This document shows positions 41,210-49,411 of a stretch of DNA of 58,697 nucleotides, one piece after another. Under the pieces are notes generated by a model. It saw only the letters and a list, made by a program, of their open reading frames with translations. It was not told the DNA's origin and did not search any database. The stretch spans positions 1-58,697 of the forward strand of contig CAITYL010000166.1 in NCBI GenBank assembly GCA_903896595.1. Reading direction: 5' to 3'. Origin of the DNA: an uncultured Lentisphaerota bacterium (lineage in GTDB: Bacteria; Verrucomicrobiota; Lentisphaeria; Oligosphaerales; CAITYL01). The stretch's first letter is position 1. Each line of letters begins with the position of its first letter. Made by a program: the position numbers and the translations under genes.

Positions 41210-43384
41210 ATGAAATTGCTGCATTCCTTACTCTCCCTCGCCATCACCCTGCTCCTGACCGGGTGGCACGTCAATGCGGAAACGCTGGTTCAAGGTGACG
41301 GCGGCCGCTTGGAAGCCCCGCGCTTCGAGTACCGCGACGGCCAGTTCCGGGACGGTTCGCGCGCCTGGCCGCGCGCCGCCGTGGCCGACTGGTGGTTCGG
41401 TCCTTCTTCCACCGCAACCGGCGCCGCCCCGGCCCCCGCCGCCACCGTGGTTGCGGACTCCGCAACTCATGAGCGGTTGCTGGCGTTGCGGCGGGAGGGC
41501 GAACAACTGGCGGCCCGGTTCCCCGGCTGCGGCGGTGTTCAGGTGCTGGACGTGGGCGAATTCCGCCTCACCGCCGACCATCACCACCGCTATTCTTATC
41601 ATTTTGCGGGACTGATCCTTAATGAAAAAATGCTGGCGTGGGGCGTGGTCAACATTCCGTTCACCGAAGGACGCAGCCGGGCACGGCTGCTGGCGGCCCG
41701 CTGCCTAACCCGGGACGGGCGTGTGCTGGAACTGCCGCCGGGCGCGGTCACCACCGCGCCGGTGGGCGGAGGCGACGTCTATTTCTCGCCCAATGCCCGC
41801 CAGATCAGCGCCGCCGTGCCAGGCACGGAGATCGGGGCGCTGGTCGAATACGAGTTTGAGATTGAGGAATACCAACCGGAGAACTGGCGGCTGTTCTTCC
41901 CGTCGTTCTATTTTCAGGGCGAGGTACCGGTGTGCATCTCCCGGCTCACCGTCTGCGTGCCTGAGGCGGTCCGCCTGTGGAGCTGGACGGTCAACTGGGA
42001 CGCCGCCGGCGAATCAGCGGGATTCTGGGACCGGCTGGGGCGAACCGTGATGCCATGGACCGCATCCGTGGAGACCCGGTCAGAGGAAACCTGGAACGGC
42101 GCGCGCTATCGCCAGTACGTGTGGGAAAAGCGTGACGTGCCGCCGGTCACCCCCGAGCCCCAAATGCCCGAGCTGAGCGAAGTGACACCGGCCGTCCACG
42201 CCACCATCGTCGACCGTTGGGCGCCGCTGAATGCCTTTGTCGGCGGCATGCAACAGGAGCGGGTGGCCCCCAACCCGGCCGTCACCGCCAAAGCCAAGGA
42301 AATCATCGCCGGCGCCACCACGGAGGACGACCAGATCGCCCGCCTTTATTATTGGGTACAGAAAAACATTCGCTACATCTCCATTAAGTCCTCGCTGAGT
42401 TCCGGCTGGTCGGGCCATCCGGCGGCGGAAACGCTGGCCAACGGCTACGGCGACTGCACCGACAAGGCCGTGCTGTTCGCCGTCATGCTGCGCAGCATCG
42501 GCGTTGAGGCCGATCCGGTGGTGCTGAAGACCCAGGACTCCGGCCTGTTCTTCCCCGAGTATCCGGTGATCTTCGGCAACCACTGCATCACCGAGCTGCG
42601 GCGCAATGGCCGCAGCCAGTTTCTGGACGCCACCACCCAGGACCACCGCTATCCCTCCTGGCGCGCCGACGACCACGGCGCCCTCGCCGTCAATTTCTTG
42701 CGCGACCGGCGGCAGGTCATCCCGATTCCGCCCGGCCTGGAGGCCATGGGCAAAATCACCGACGAGACGATGACCCTGAACCCCGACGGCTCCCTGGATG
42801 TCGTCAGCCACAACCGCTATTCCGGCGAATACGAGGCCGGCCTGCGCGGCGCCTGGAAACGGGTACCCGAAAAGTTACGACCGCAACTCATGGCCCAGTA
42901 CGTCAACCGCCTGGCGCCCGGCGCCCGGCTGAAACGCTTCGATATCAGCGATCCGCAGGACTTGGCGCGGCCGTTCACCCTCGACTACGACTACACCCTG
43001 CCGGCCTACGCGATGCCCGCCGGCACCCTGCGCATTGTCCAGCTTCCCGACCGCGAGCGCACTTTTGATGAAATCAGCATGGAGAGCCGGCGTTACCCAC
43101 TGGCCTACCCGACCGCCACCGCCTGGGAACGCCACGTTCACCTGAAGCTGCCGGCCGGCTGGAGACTGCTGTCCCCGCCCCCGGACCTCCGCCTCTCCGG
43201 CGATGGCGTCCGTTACCAGGAACGTTTCACTCCCGAACCCGGCGGCATCGCCATCGATCTGAGCTTCGCCCGCGACGGCATCCGCGTCCCCGCCGACGAC
43301 TATCCCGGCTTCCGCCACCAGCTCCAGACCATCGAACGGCAAACCCGCCGGCCGCTGTATCTGGAAACGCGAACCGCAGAGTGA
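41210..43384 (+). CDS. DUF3857/transglutaminase-like exported protein
   Basis: A 724-residue protein starting at MKLLHSLLSLAITLLLTGWH (41210), a signal peptide; the upstream frame is repeat DNA. The N-terminal DUF3857-like domain (about 90-330) holds FRLTADHHHRYSYHF and PGTEIGALVEYEFEIEEYQP. The transglutaminase-like core (about 365-480) has the full triad: Cys in YGDCTDKAVLFAVML, His in IFGNHCITEL and Asp in FLDATTQDHRYPS. A C-terminal beta domain follows. Such proteins are probably periplasmic peptidases or crosslinkers of unknown substrate. Confidence 0.82.
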   Translation: MKLLHSLLSLAITLLLTGWHVNAETLVQGDGGRLEAPRFEYRDGQFRDGSRAWPRAAVADWWFGPSSTATGAAPAPAATVVADSATHERLLALRREGEQLAARFPGCGGVQVLDVGEFRLTADHHHRYSYHFAGLILNEKMLAWGVVNIPFTEGRSRARLLAARCLTRDGRVLELPPGAVTTAPVGGGDVYFSPNARQISAAVPGTEIGALVEYEFEIEEYQPENWRLFFPSFYFQGEVPVCISRLTVCVPEAVRLWSWTVNWDAAGESAGFWDRLGRTVMPWTASVETRSEETWNGARYRQYVWEKRDVPPVTPEPQMPELSEVTPAVHATIVDRWAPLNAFVGGMQQERVAPNPAVTAKAKEIIAGATTEDDQIARLYYWVQKNIRYISIKSSLSSGWSGHPAAETLANGYGDCTDKAVLFAVMLRSIGVEADPVVLKTQDSGLFFPEYPVIFGNHCITELRRNGRSQFLDATTQDHRYPSWRADDHGALAVNFLRDRRQVIPIPPGLEAMGKITDETMTLNPDGSLDVVSHNRYSGEYEAGLRGAWKRVPEKLRPQLMAQYVNRLAPGARLKRFDISDPQDLARPFTLDYDYTLPAYAMPAGTLRIVQLPDRERTFDEISMESRRYPLAYPTATAWERHVHLKLPAGWRLLSPPPDLRLSGDGVRYQERFTPEPGGIAIDLSFARDGIRVPADDYPGFRHQLQTIERQTRRPLYLETRTAE

Positions 43385-43665
43385 CGAATGAAGAGTTCCG
43401 AATCATGAAGGCATCCAAAAACTTCATCATTCTGCGGTTCAATATTCGGCAATCTGTGGTTCGTCTTGCCACACCCCTTCATCAGTGACCCCTTACGGGG
43501 CAACCGTAAACGATCTTGCCTTTCACGATGCACCCCCTATAGTTGAACACCGCCAAACCGCGTTAAGGTAAAATATTGATTACCTTCAGCCTACAGCCTA
43601 AAAAGCTTCAGCCTAACGCAGCCTAACTCCCAACGCAACGACACTGATGCCGCGCCGGTAACGCC
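43385..43665. repeat. Gap with family G repeat and TTCAGCC-word repeat
   Basis: About 43372-43463 is a copy of the repeat with ends AACCGCAGAGTGACGAAT and ATTCTGCGGTT, homologous to 45537-45646. 43580-43629 is a TTCAGCC-word copy. I see no gene. Confidence 0.65.
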
Positions 43666-44538
43666 ATGCACCCCATGCCTTCCGCCCCACCTTCCGGTTG
43701 CCTCCCGCGCCCCGTCGGCGGGCGGACGAAAACCGCCGCGCGCCAATTCCGCCCGCTGTTCGTCCTCCCGTTCCTGCTGCTGAGCGCCGGCTGTTTGGAA
43801 CTGGACCAGCGCATCACCATCAATGCCGACGGTTCCGGCGAGGTCGAGTTCCGCTACACGGTACCGGCACGCACCCTGCCCGTACTGGCCGCCGGCCAGG
43901 CCAAGGTATTGGAACTGCAAGGCCGCACCCCCGCGGCGGACGCCGTCACCCCCAACCGTCTCTATTGGTTCCTCAGCGAGGGCGCCACCCGCACCTGGTT
44001 CGCCGGCACCCCGCTAAAACTGGAGAGCTATACCACCACCGTCCGCGACGGCCAGCAGTTGGTCGCCATTCTGGTCCGTGCCGCCGACATGCGCAAGGCC
44101 TTGAACAGCGGCTTGATCGGTGATTTCAAGCTCACCCGCACCGGCGCCGGCGACTACACGCTCGCCGCCCAGTTGCCCGAGGCGGAAGCCGCACCCGAGA
44201 CGGTCCCCGACGCCAAACGCGTCAAAGCCCTGCAGGACGCCCTGCAAGGAATGAAGCTCCGCCTGCGCATCCAGACTCCCACTCCGATCATCGTCACCAG
44301 CGCCCCCAATCCCAGCGTCATGCAGGCGACCTGGGAATTCGAGCCCGCGCGCCAGCCGGAACTGTTCTCCCATCCGCCCAAGATCGAGGTCACCTTCAGC
44401 GGCAAGGAACTCACTTGGGATCCGCCCATTGCCCCGTCCCCGGCGCCGGCGCCCGTGGCGCCGCCCCCGCCCACCCCCGCCGCAACCACCGGGGCCACCC
44501 CCACATCAACGCCCCCCCCCCCGCTTCCGCCCCAATAA
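43666..44538 (+). CDS. Lipoprotein with LppM-like N-terminal pattern
   Basis: A 290-residue lipoprotein: basic N-terminus, hydrophobic stretch (RPLFVLPFLLLSAGC), lipobox LSAGC. The segment after the Cys, LELDQRITINADGSGEVEFR, resembles the start of LppM/DUF3153-type proteins. A beta-rich body follows, ending in PKIEVTFSGKELTWDPP. The last 45 residues are a Pro/Ala/Thr tail coded partly by an 11-C run (44512-44522) just before the stop, so slippage would change the C-terminus. Function is unknown. It lies 281 bp after the transglutaminase gene and may be cotranscribed. Confidence 0.65.
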   Translation: MHPMPSAPPSGCLPRPVGGRTKTAARQFRPLFVLPFLLLSAGCLELDQRITINADGSGEVEFRYTVPARTLPVLAAGQAKVLELQGRTPAADAVTPNRLYWFLSEGATRTWFAGTPLKLESYTTTVRDGQQLVAILVRAADMRKALNSGLIGDFKLTRTGAGDYTLAAQLPEAEAAPETVPDAKRVKALQDALQGMKLRLRIQTPTPIIVTSAPNPSVMQATWEFEPARQPELFSHPPKIEVTFSGKELTWDPPIAPSPAPAPVAPPPPTPAATTGATPTSTPPPPLPPQ

Positions 44539-44544
44539 AAGACC

Positions 44545-44674
44545 TCACGTTTCACGCCTCACGTTTCACGCCTCACGTCCCCACGCTCCCACTTCGTCAT
44601 TCATTATTCGACATTCGGCATTCAACATTCCGTCTTCCGCACTCCCCACTCCGCACTCCGCACTCCCCACTCCC
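44545..44674. repeat. Long drifting heptamer array
   Basis: Five units at 44545-44579 (TCACGTT, TCACGCC, TCACGTT, TCACGCC, TCACGTC). After a short phase break, eleven units follow at 44598-44674: CATTCAT, TATTCGA, CATTCGG, CATTCAA, CATTCCG, TCTTCCG, CACTCCC, CACTCCG, CACTCCG, CACTCCC, CACTCCC. The 7-bp frame is held while the word changes. It lies directly upstream of the pseudouridine synthase gene. Confidence 0.85.
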
Positions 44675-44688
44675 CCCTTGGATCCTTC

Positions 44689-45492
44689 ATGCCCTCATCC
44701 CCCGATTCTCAGCGCCTGGCCAAATATCTCGCCGCCTGCGGCGTCGCCTCCCGGCGCGCCAGCGAGGAAGTGATCGCCGCCGGCCGGGTCACGGTCAACG
44801 GTGAAATTGTTGCCACTCCCGCCTTCAACGTCACCCCCGGCGTGGACCAGATTGCGGTGGACGGCCAGCCCGTGACCCTGCAGAAAAAGGTCTGGCTGGC
44901 CCTGAACAAGCCCCCCGGCTACACCTGCTCCGCCCAAGACGAACACGCCGCCCGGCTGGTCTTGGAACTGCTGCCCAGCAGCCTCGGTCGCCTGTTCACG
45001 GTCGGCCGCCTGGACCGCGACAGTGAAGGGTTGCTCCTGCTCACCAATGACGGCGACCGCGCCTTGCACCTCGCCCATCCCCGTTACGAGGCCACCAAAG
45101 TTTACCGGGTGTGGACGCCGACGATTCCCGCCCCCGAACTCTTGCAACGCCTCACCATCGGCCTGGAGGATGATGGCCAGTTCCTGCGCGCCAAAAGCGC
45201 CCGCGTCATCGGCCATGCCGGAGCCGGCGCCATCGTGGAACTGGTCCTCGCCGAGGGCCGCAAGCGCGAGATCCGCCGCATGTTTGACGCCCTCGGCCTG
45301 TCCATCCAGCGTCTCCAGCGCATTTCCCACGGCCCGATCCGCATTGGCCATCTGCGCCCCGGCGAGTGGCGGCTCCTAACCCCGCACGAACTGGCCGATC
45401 TCGACCGGCTCTTCCGCCCCGAACCGGGCGCACCCCCAAAAAAGAACCTCGCGCCCCACCTCCAGCCCCCCCGCGCCATGAATGCCCGCTAG
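44689..45492 (+). CDS. RsuA/RluB/RluE-family rRNA pseudouridine synthase
   Basis: A 267-residue enzyme. An S4 RNA-binding domain (about 8-60: QRLAKYLAACGVASRRASEE, AGRVTVNGEIV) precedes the catalytic domain with the conserved Asp in VGRLDRDSEGLLLLTNDG, then LAEGRKREIRRMFDALGLSI and RISHGPIRIGHLRPGEWR. This is RluB/RsuA type; RluB modifies 23S rRNA and RsuA 16S rRNA, and the sequence alone does not separate them safely. The C-terminal Pro/basic tail is short. It follows the long heptamer array. Confidence 0.9.
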   Translation: MPSSPDSQRLAKYLAACGVASRRASEEVIAAGRVTVNGEIVATPAFNVTPGVDQIAVDGQPVTLQKKVWLALNKPPGYTCSAQDEHAARLVLELLPSSLGRLFTVGRLDRDSEGLLLLTNDGDRALHLAHPRYEATKVYRVWTPTIPAPELLQRLTIGLEDDGQFLRAKSARVIGHAGAGAIVELVLAEGRKREIRRMFDALGLSIQRLQRISHGPIRIGHLRPGEWRLLTPHELADLDRLFRPEPGAPPKKNLAPHLQPPRAMNAR

Positions 45493-45759
45493 TTGACTTT
45501 ATACTGCGTTAGGATGAAAATTTAACTTTTTTACAACCGCAGAGTGACGAATATTGAGGTCCGAATAACGAAGGAAATCCAATGTAAAGGACAACAACGA
45601 CCTCAAGATTCTGCGGTTCAACATTCGGTAATCTGCGGTTTAATTAATTTTTCACCCTAACGCGGTATAGCATCAAAAAGCAGTATCATGCCGCATTAGG
45701 GTGAGATCTTAATTACCTTCAGCCTAACAGCCTACAGCCTATCAACCTCATTTTTCCCC
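45493..45759. repeat. Gap with family G and TTCAGCC-word repeats
   Basis: About 45537-45646: AACCGCAGAGTGACGAATAT to ATCTGCGGTT, an inverted-ended element also found at 43372-43463 and, in part, at 18746-18782. 45711-45747: TTCAGCC-word copy. Related words (TTAGGGTGAGATCTT) also occur near 30040-30060. I see no gene. Confidence 0.65.
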
Positions 45760-47067
45760 ATGAACTTCATCTGCCATCCCTCCCGGCTGCACGGGGACGT
45801 CGTCATTCCCGGCTCCAAGTCCCACACCATCCGCGCCGTCATGCTGGCCGGCGTGGCGGCGGGCGACAGCGTCATTGAGGCGCCCCTGGTTTCCGCCGAC
45901 GCCGTCTCGGGCGCCACCAGCATCGCCGCCTTTGGCGCCACCGTCCGGCGCGAAGCCGCCGTCTGGCACGTCACCGGTTGCGCCAACGCCCCCGCGCCGC
46001 GCCAGGCGGTGGTCGATGTCGGCAACTCCGGCACCAGCATGAACCTGCTCCTTGGCCTAGCCTCGCTGATGCGCGCCGGCGAGGTCATTCTGACCGGCGA
46101 CCACCAGATCCAGCGCCGTCCCTGTGGCGCCCTGGCCGCCGCCCTCGCCCAGCTCGGCGCCGACATCGTCTCCGTCAACGGCAACGGCTGCCCACCCTTC
46201 CGCCTCCGCGGCGGCCTCCGCGGCGGCGCCGCCACCCTGGAGGCGCGCTCCAGCCAGTACCTTTCCAGCCTGCTTATCGCCTGCCCCCTGGCCGACCACG
46301 CCAGCGACCTCACCGTCACCGGCCTCAAAGAGCAGCCCTATGTCCACATGACCCTGGACTGGCTGCGTTTTCTCGGCATCACCGTCGAGCACGCGCCCGA
46401 CCTCAGCCGCTTCCACATCCCCGGCGGCCAACGCTACCGCGCCTTCCGCCGCCGCATTCCCGGCGACTTCTCCTCCGCCAGTTTCTTTCTCTGCGCCGGC
46501 GCCCTGCCCGGCAACGACGTCACCTGCCGCAACCTCGACCCCGCCGACACCCAGGGCGACAAAGCCGTCGCCGACTACCTGCGCGCCATGGGCGCCACCG
46601 TCGAGACCGGCCCCGACTGGATCCGCGTCCGCGGCAACGCCCCCCTCCACGGCATCGAGATCGACCTCGACCCCACTCCCGACGCCCTGCCCGTCATGGC
46701 CGTCATGGGCTGCCTCGCCGGGGGCACCACCGTCCTGCGCAATGTCGCCCATGCCCGGATCAAGGAAACCGACCGCATCGCTGTCATGGCCTGCGAACTC
46801 CGCAAGCTCGGCGCCACTGTCGAGGAATTGCCCGACGGCCTGGTCCTGCACGGCGGCGCCCTGTTACACGGCGCCCCGGTGGACGGCTACGGCGACCACC
46901 GCGTGGTCATGGCCATGGCCCTGGCCGGACTGACCCTTCCGGGCGGGCTGCAAGTCACCACCGCCGAAGCCGCCGGCGTCACCTTCCCCGAGTTCCCCGA
47001 CCTCATGCGCACCCTCGGCGCCGACCTCGTCGATGACATCTCACGTTCTATCGGTAGAAAACCTTAA
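45760..47067 (+). CDS. aroA: 3-phosphoshikimate 1-carboxyvinyltransferase (EPSP synthase)
   Basis: A 435-residue AroA, the sixth step of the shikimate pathway, joining shikimate 3-phosphate and PEP. The N-terminal GSKSHTIRAVMLAGVA carries the conserved Lys/Ser/Arg; VDVGNSGTSMNLLLGLASL, GDHQIQRRPCGALAAALAQL and EARSSQYLSSLLIACPL follow. The second lobe has ARIKETDRIAVMACELRKLG and GYGDHRVVMAMALAGL. Several positions differ from E. coli AroA (GNSGTS for GNAGTA), as in more divergent EPSP synthases. No other aro gene is adjacent. Confidence 0.93.
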   Translation: MNFICHPSRLHGDVVIPGSKSHTIRAVMLAGVAAGDSVIEAPLVSADAVSGATSIAAFGATVRREAAVWHVTGCANAPAPRQAVVDVGNSGTSMNLLLGLASLMRAGEVILTGDHQIQRRPCGALAAALAQLGADIVSVNGNGCPPFRLRGGLRGGAATLEARSSQYLSSLLIACPLADHASDLTVTGLKEQPYVHMTLDWLRFLGITVEHAPDLSRFHIPGGQRYRAFRRRIPGDFSSASFFLCAGALPGNDVTCRNLDPADTQGDKAVADYLRAMGATVETGPDWIRVRGNAPLHGIEIDLDPTPDALPVMAVMGCLAGGTTVLRNVAHARIKETDRIAVMACELRKLGATVEELPDGLVLHGGALLHGAPVDGYGDHRVVMAMALAGLTLPGGLQVTTAEAAGVTFPEFPDLMRTLGADLVDDISRSIGRKP

Positions 47068-47069
47068 CG

Positions 47070-47438
47070 TTGAGTGAATTACAAAAAAACATAAAGCGGA
47101 TATTGAGAGACCCGATTGCGTTGGCATTTGCCGGAGTCGGCATATTGCTGCTAGGTATCGCTCTCCACTTCAACATCAACCCTGTTGATTGCGGTGCGGT
47201 GCGCGGCAGTCTCCAACAGCACCCATCACTATTTCTTCCTCTCGCGGTGGCGACAGTCCCCGCCATGTTTTTCGGAATGCTGGTTCATACGATCATCGGC
47301 GGGGGTGCAGATCATTCGAGCGCGTACCTTGTCGGGGCTTTCGCCAGCCAAATCATTCTTTATTTCGTAATCGGACTGGCGACGTCTGGGATCTTTAGAT
47401 TCATCATTAACCGTCTTGAGGAGAAAAGATTGGGATGA
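47070..47438 (+). CDS. Small membrane protein, function unknown
   Basis: A 122-residue protein, probably starting at a TTG (47070) three bases after the aroA stop. It has three predicted membrane helices (IALAFAGVGILLLGIALHF, LPLAVATVPAMFFGMLVHTI, QIILYFVIGLATSGIFRFII) and a basic C-terminus. Its stop overlaps the next small membrane gene by 4 bp. Base composition is less GC-rich than its neighbours, suggesting more recent acquisition. I do not recognise a family. Confidence 0.6.
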   Translation: MSELQKNIKRILRDPIALAFAGVGILLLGIALHFNINPVDCGAVRGSLQQHPSLFLPLAVATVPAMFFGMLVHTIIGGGADHSSAYLVGAFASQIILYFVIGLATSGIFRFIINRLEEKRLG

Positions 47439-47644
47439 ATTTATGGTTACTGGTTCCTTCAATCATCCTTCTCATCCTCGGCATCACCAGGGGCGTTCGC
47501 CGGGATTGGAAGCGGTGCATCGTTTGCCTACTCGTCGGCGGGTCTCTTTTCGTCATTCACCACCGACAACTCGTGGCAGGAGCCAAAGCGAGAGCGCAGG
47601 AACAACGTGGCCAAGGCCACGCGCCCTGGGATATAAACCGATAG
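47435..47644 (+). CDS. Very small membrane protein
   Basis: 69 residues with two hydrophobic segments (LWLLVPSIILLILGI and CIVCLLVGGSLFVI) and a polar tail (AGAKARAQEQRGQG). The ATG overlaps the stop of the preceding gene (ATGA). The pair is probably one transcription unit. Function is unknown. It belongs to the same less GC-rich islet. Confidence 0.5.
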   Translation: MNLWLLVPSIILLILGITRGVRRDWKRCIVCLLVGGSLFVIHHRQLVAGAKARAQEQRGQGHAPWDINR

Positions 47645-47742
47645 CCATCAAAGACGGAAACGCCGTTACGTTTACGGTTTTGGCGGTTCCGCTGCGCCTC
47701 CGCGCATCTGCGAGAGACATGCATATTCTCAAATCGGGCATT

Positions 47743-47766
47743 AAAAAGCGGCAAAGGAATTGCCGC
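47743..47766 (-). terminator. Terminator of the Imm53-like gene
   Basis: GCGGCAA (47748-47754) and TTGCCGC (47760-47766) form a 7-bp stem with loop AGGAA; on the minus strand a run of five T residues follows. It lies 35 bp beyond the stop of the Imm53-like frame. Confidence 0.7.
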
Positions 47767-47800
47767 ACTCCAAAAACAGTGCCACCGTGATCGGGACTTT

Positions 47801-48157
47801 TCAAACCGGCCTTTTGCTCCACGTTAAAAACAATTGCATTATTTCTTCGAACTTGGTCGGATCTCCGGAACCATGAAACTCCCCATTTTTAACGAAACAT
47901 AGCAGCCAGCTTTCAGACAACGGTTCGGCGCAGACAAACGGTGTTTTGACCAGTCCCAACGCTTGATCAATCAAGGTTTGCGGTACGCTTATTGACACCA
48001 TTGCAAAAGGTTTATCTTAAAGAGGTGTGTCCTTAAGGTTTATCGCAATCAGCCATCCCGGATTGTCGCACGTTTCTATTGTTATGCCGTGGTGGTGTTC
48101 CCAGTTGCCGTCATATTGTAAGTGGAACCATTTTTGGATTTCGGCAATCGCATTCAT
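47801..48157 (-). pseudogene. Imm53-like immunity protein gene with an in-frame stop
   Basis: A single frame from ATG at 48157 to the stop at 47801 encodes 117 residues plus one internal TAA at 48017-48019. The part before it (MNAIAEIQKWFHLQYDGNWE, then HHHGITIETCDNPGWLIAIN) carries the WEHxxGIxIxTxDNPGW signature of immunity protein family Imm53. The part after it (SWLLCFVKNGEFHGSGDPTK, then FEEIMQLFLTW) matches the family's C-terminal half. No frameshift is needed; one base change would restore the frame. Imm53 proteins neutralise toxins of polymorphic toxin systems. No toxin gene is visible here. It could be a pseudogene, a sequencing error or two expressed pieces. Confidence 0.65.
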
Positions 48158-48199
48158 TGAAATTGGCCCATTTTAGACGAAAGTCATCCAAATTGATTG

Positions 48200-48247
48200 C
48201 GTTAGGATTTACCTTCAGCCTACAGCCTAACAAGCTACAGCCTAACG
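48200..48247. repeat. TTCAGCC-word repeat copy before ispH end
   Basis: GTTAGGATTTACCTTCAGCC, then TACAGCCTAACAAGCTACAG; it lies just downstream of the ispH stop. Confidence 0.65.
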
Positions 48248-48254
48248 AAGTATA

Positions 48255-49370
48255 TCAGCCCCGCGCCAGTTCCTGGAAGCGGCGCAGGATGCCGCCGATA
48301 TCGGAGGGCGGACAGGAGGCGCCGGCGAGAATGCCGATGGCGCCACTGGCGGGCAGCCACCTCCGGGTGTCCCGTTGCCGCCGCGTCTCCAGATCGAAGT
48401 GGCGGATCCGCTGCGGGCTCAGGGCGGTGGCGTCGCTGACAAAGTAGGTCGGCGCAAAACGCGCCGCCAACCGGTGCAGGCGGGCGGTATTGTTGCTGGC
48501 AAAACTGCCCACCACCAAAAAGCAGGCGCAGCCGGTGCGGCAAAGTTCCAGGGCCGCATCCTGCCGGTCCTGGGTGGCGCGGCAGATGCCCGCGTCGCGG
48601 CTGAGGCGCCCGCCCCGGCTGAGCACCGCCGCGGCCAGGGCCGTTTCGACCTGTTCCACCTCTTCCCGCAAGAGCGTGGTCTGATGCACCAGGGCCAGAT
48701 TGGACCAGTCCAGGCACTCCGCCTGCCAGATGCATTCCGCGGGCAGCCGGGCGGCGTCGCCGCGCGCCACCGCCGCCGCCAACGTTGCGACCTCTTCGGC
48801 CCCCGGCAGCAGGATCACAGCGTTGGCCGGGGTCAGGGCGCGGGACAAGGTGGCCCGGGTTTCGGGGTGGTCGGGCTTGCCGTGAACAATCACGGTGGCG
48901 CCGGTCGCCGCATGCTGCGCCGTGAAATCCCAGATCCGGCGCACGTCATGGCAGGAGGTGTCAATCAGACTGAACCCCAGGATCGGCGCCGCGGCGCGCA
49001 ACCGTTCCTCCAACGGCAACGGAATACCAAAGGCGGGAATGACCACCCGGTCGCCCTGCCGCACGCGTTCCAAGACCCCGCCAATCTCCGGTTCTGGGAT
49101 CAGCCGGACGCCGGCGGCCCGAAACCACGCATTGACGGTCTCATTATGGATGATCTCCCCCAGCAGCCAGACCTGGCCGGCCGGCGTGCCGTCATGGGAG
49201 GCCGGGACGTCGTTCAAAGCGCCGGCCAGCGACCGCACGGCATTCATCACGCCCCCGCAAAAACCAAACACCCGTGGCAGGTGCAAGGTCCACGGTCCCA
49301 CCGGCACCACGCCCCCGGCCGTCCGCGCCGCTTCCACCGTCGCGTCATGCCAAATATCTGGATGCAACAT
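48255..49370 (-). CDS. ispH: 4-hydroxy-3-methylbut-2-enyl diphosphate reductase
   Basis: A 371-residue IspH (LytB), the last enzyme of the MEP isoprenoid pathway, with a 4Fe-4S cluster. The three cluster Cys are in RVFGFCGGVMNAV, LIDTSCHDVRR and LAGASCPPSDI. Other active-site residues are in GEIIHNETVNAWF, VIVHGKPDHPET, VHQTTL, ICRATQDRQDA and VVGSFASNNTARL. It is about 60 residues longer than typical IspH, with a 30-residue N-terminal extension and insertions. The canonical SSNT/SNNT substrate loop is kept. No other isoprenoid gene is nearby. Confidence 0.9.
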   Translation of the reverse strand: MLHPDIWHDATVEAARTAGGVVPVGPWTLHLPRVFGFCGGVMNAVRSLAGALNDVPASHDGTPAGQVWLLGEIIHNETVNAWFRAAGVRLIPEPEIGGVLERVRQGDRVVIPAFGIPLPLEERLRAAAPILGFSLIDTSCHDVRRIWDFTAQHAATGATVIVHGKPDHPETRATLSRALTPANAVILLPGAEEVATLAAAVARGDAARLPAECIWQAECLDWSNLALVHQTTLLREEVEQVETALAAAVLSRGGRLSRDAGICRATQDRQDAALELCRTGCACFLVVGSFASNNTARLHRLAARFAPTYFVSDATALSPQRIRHFDLETRRQRDTRRWLPASGAIGILAGASCPPSDIGGILRRFQELARG

Positions 49371-49411
49371 ACGCTACACGCATTTTCTCTTGCGTTCTCT
49401 CGCGGTTATAA

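Noticed and set aside
47645..47800. A further small gene between the membrane proteins and the Imm53-like frame
   Set aside because: Only short frames without ribosome sites; the stretch holds a terminator and repeat-like words.
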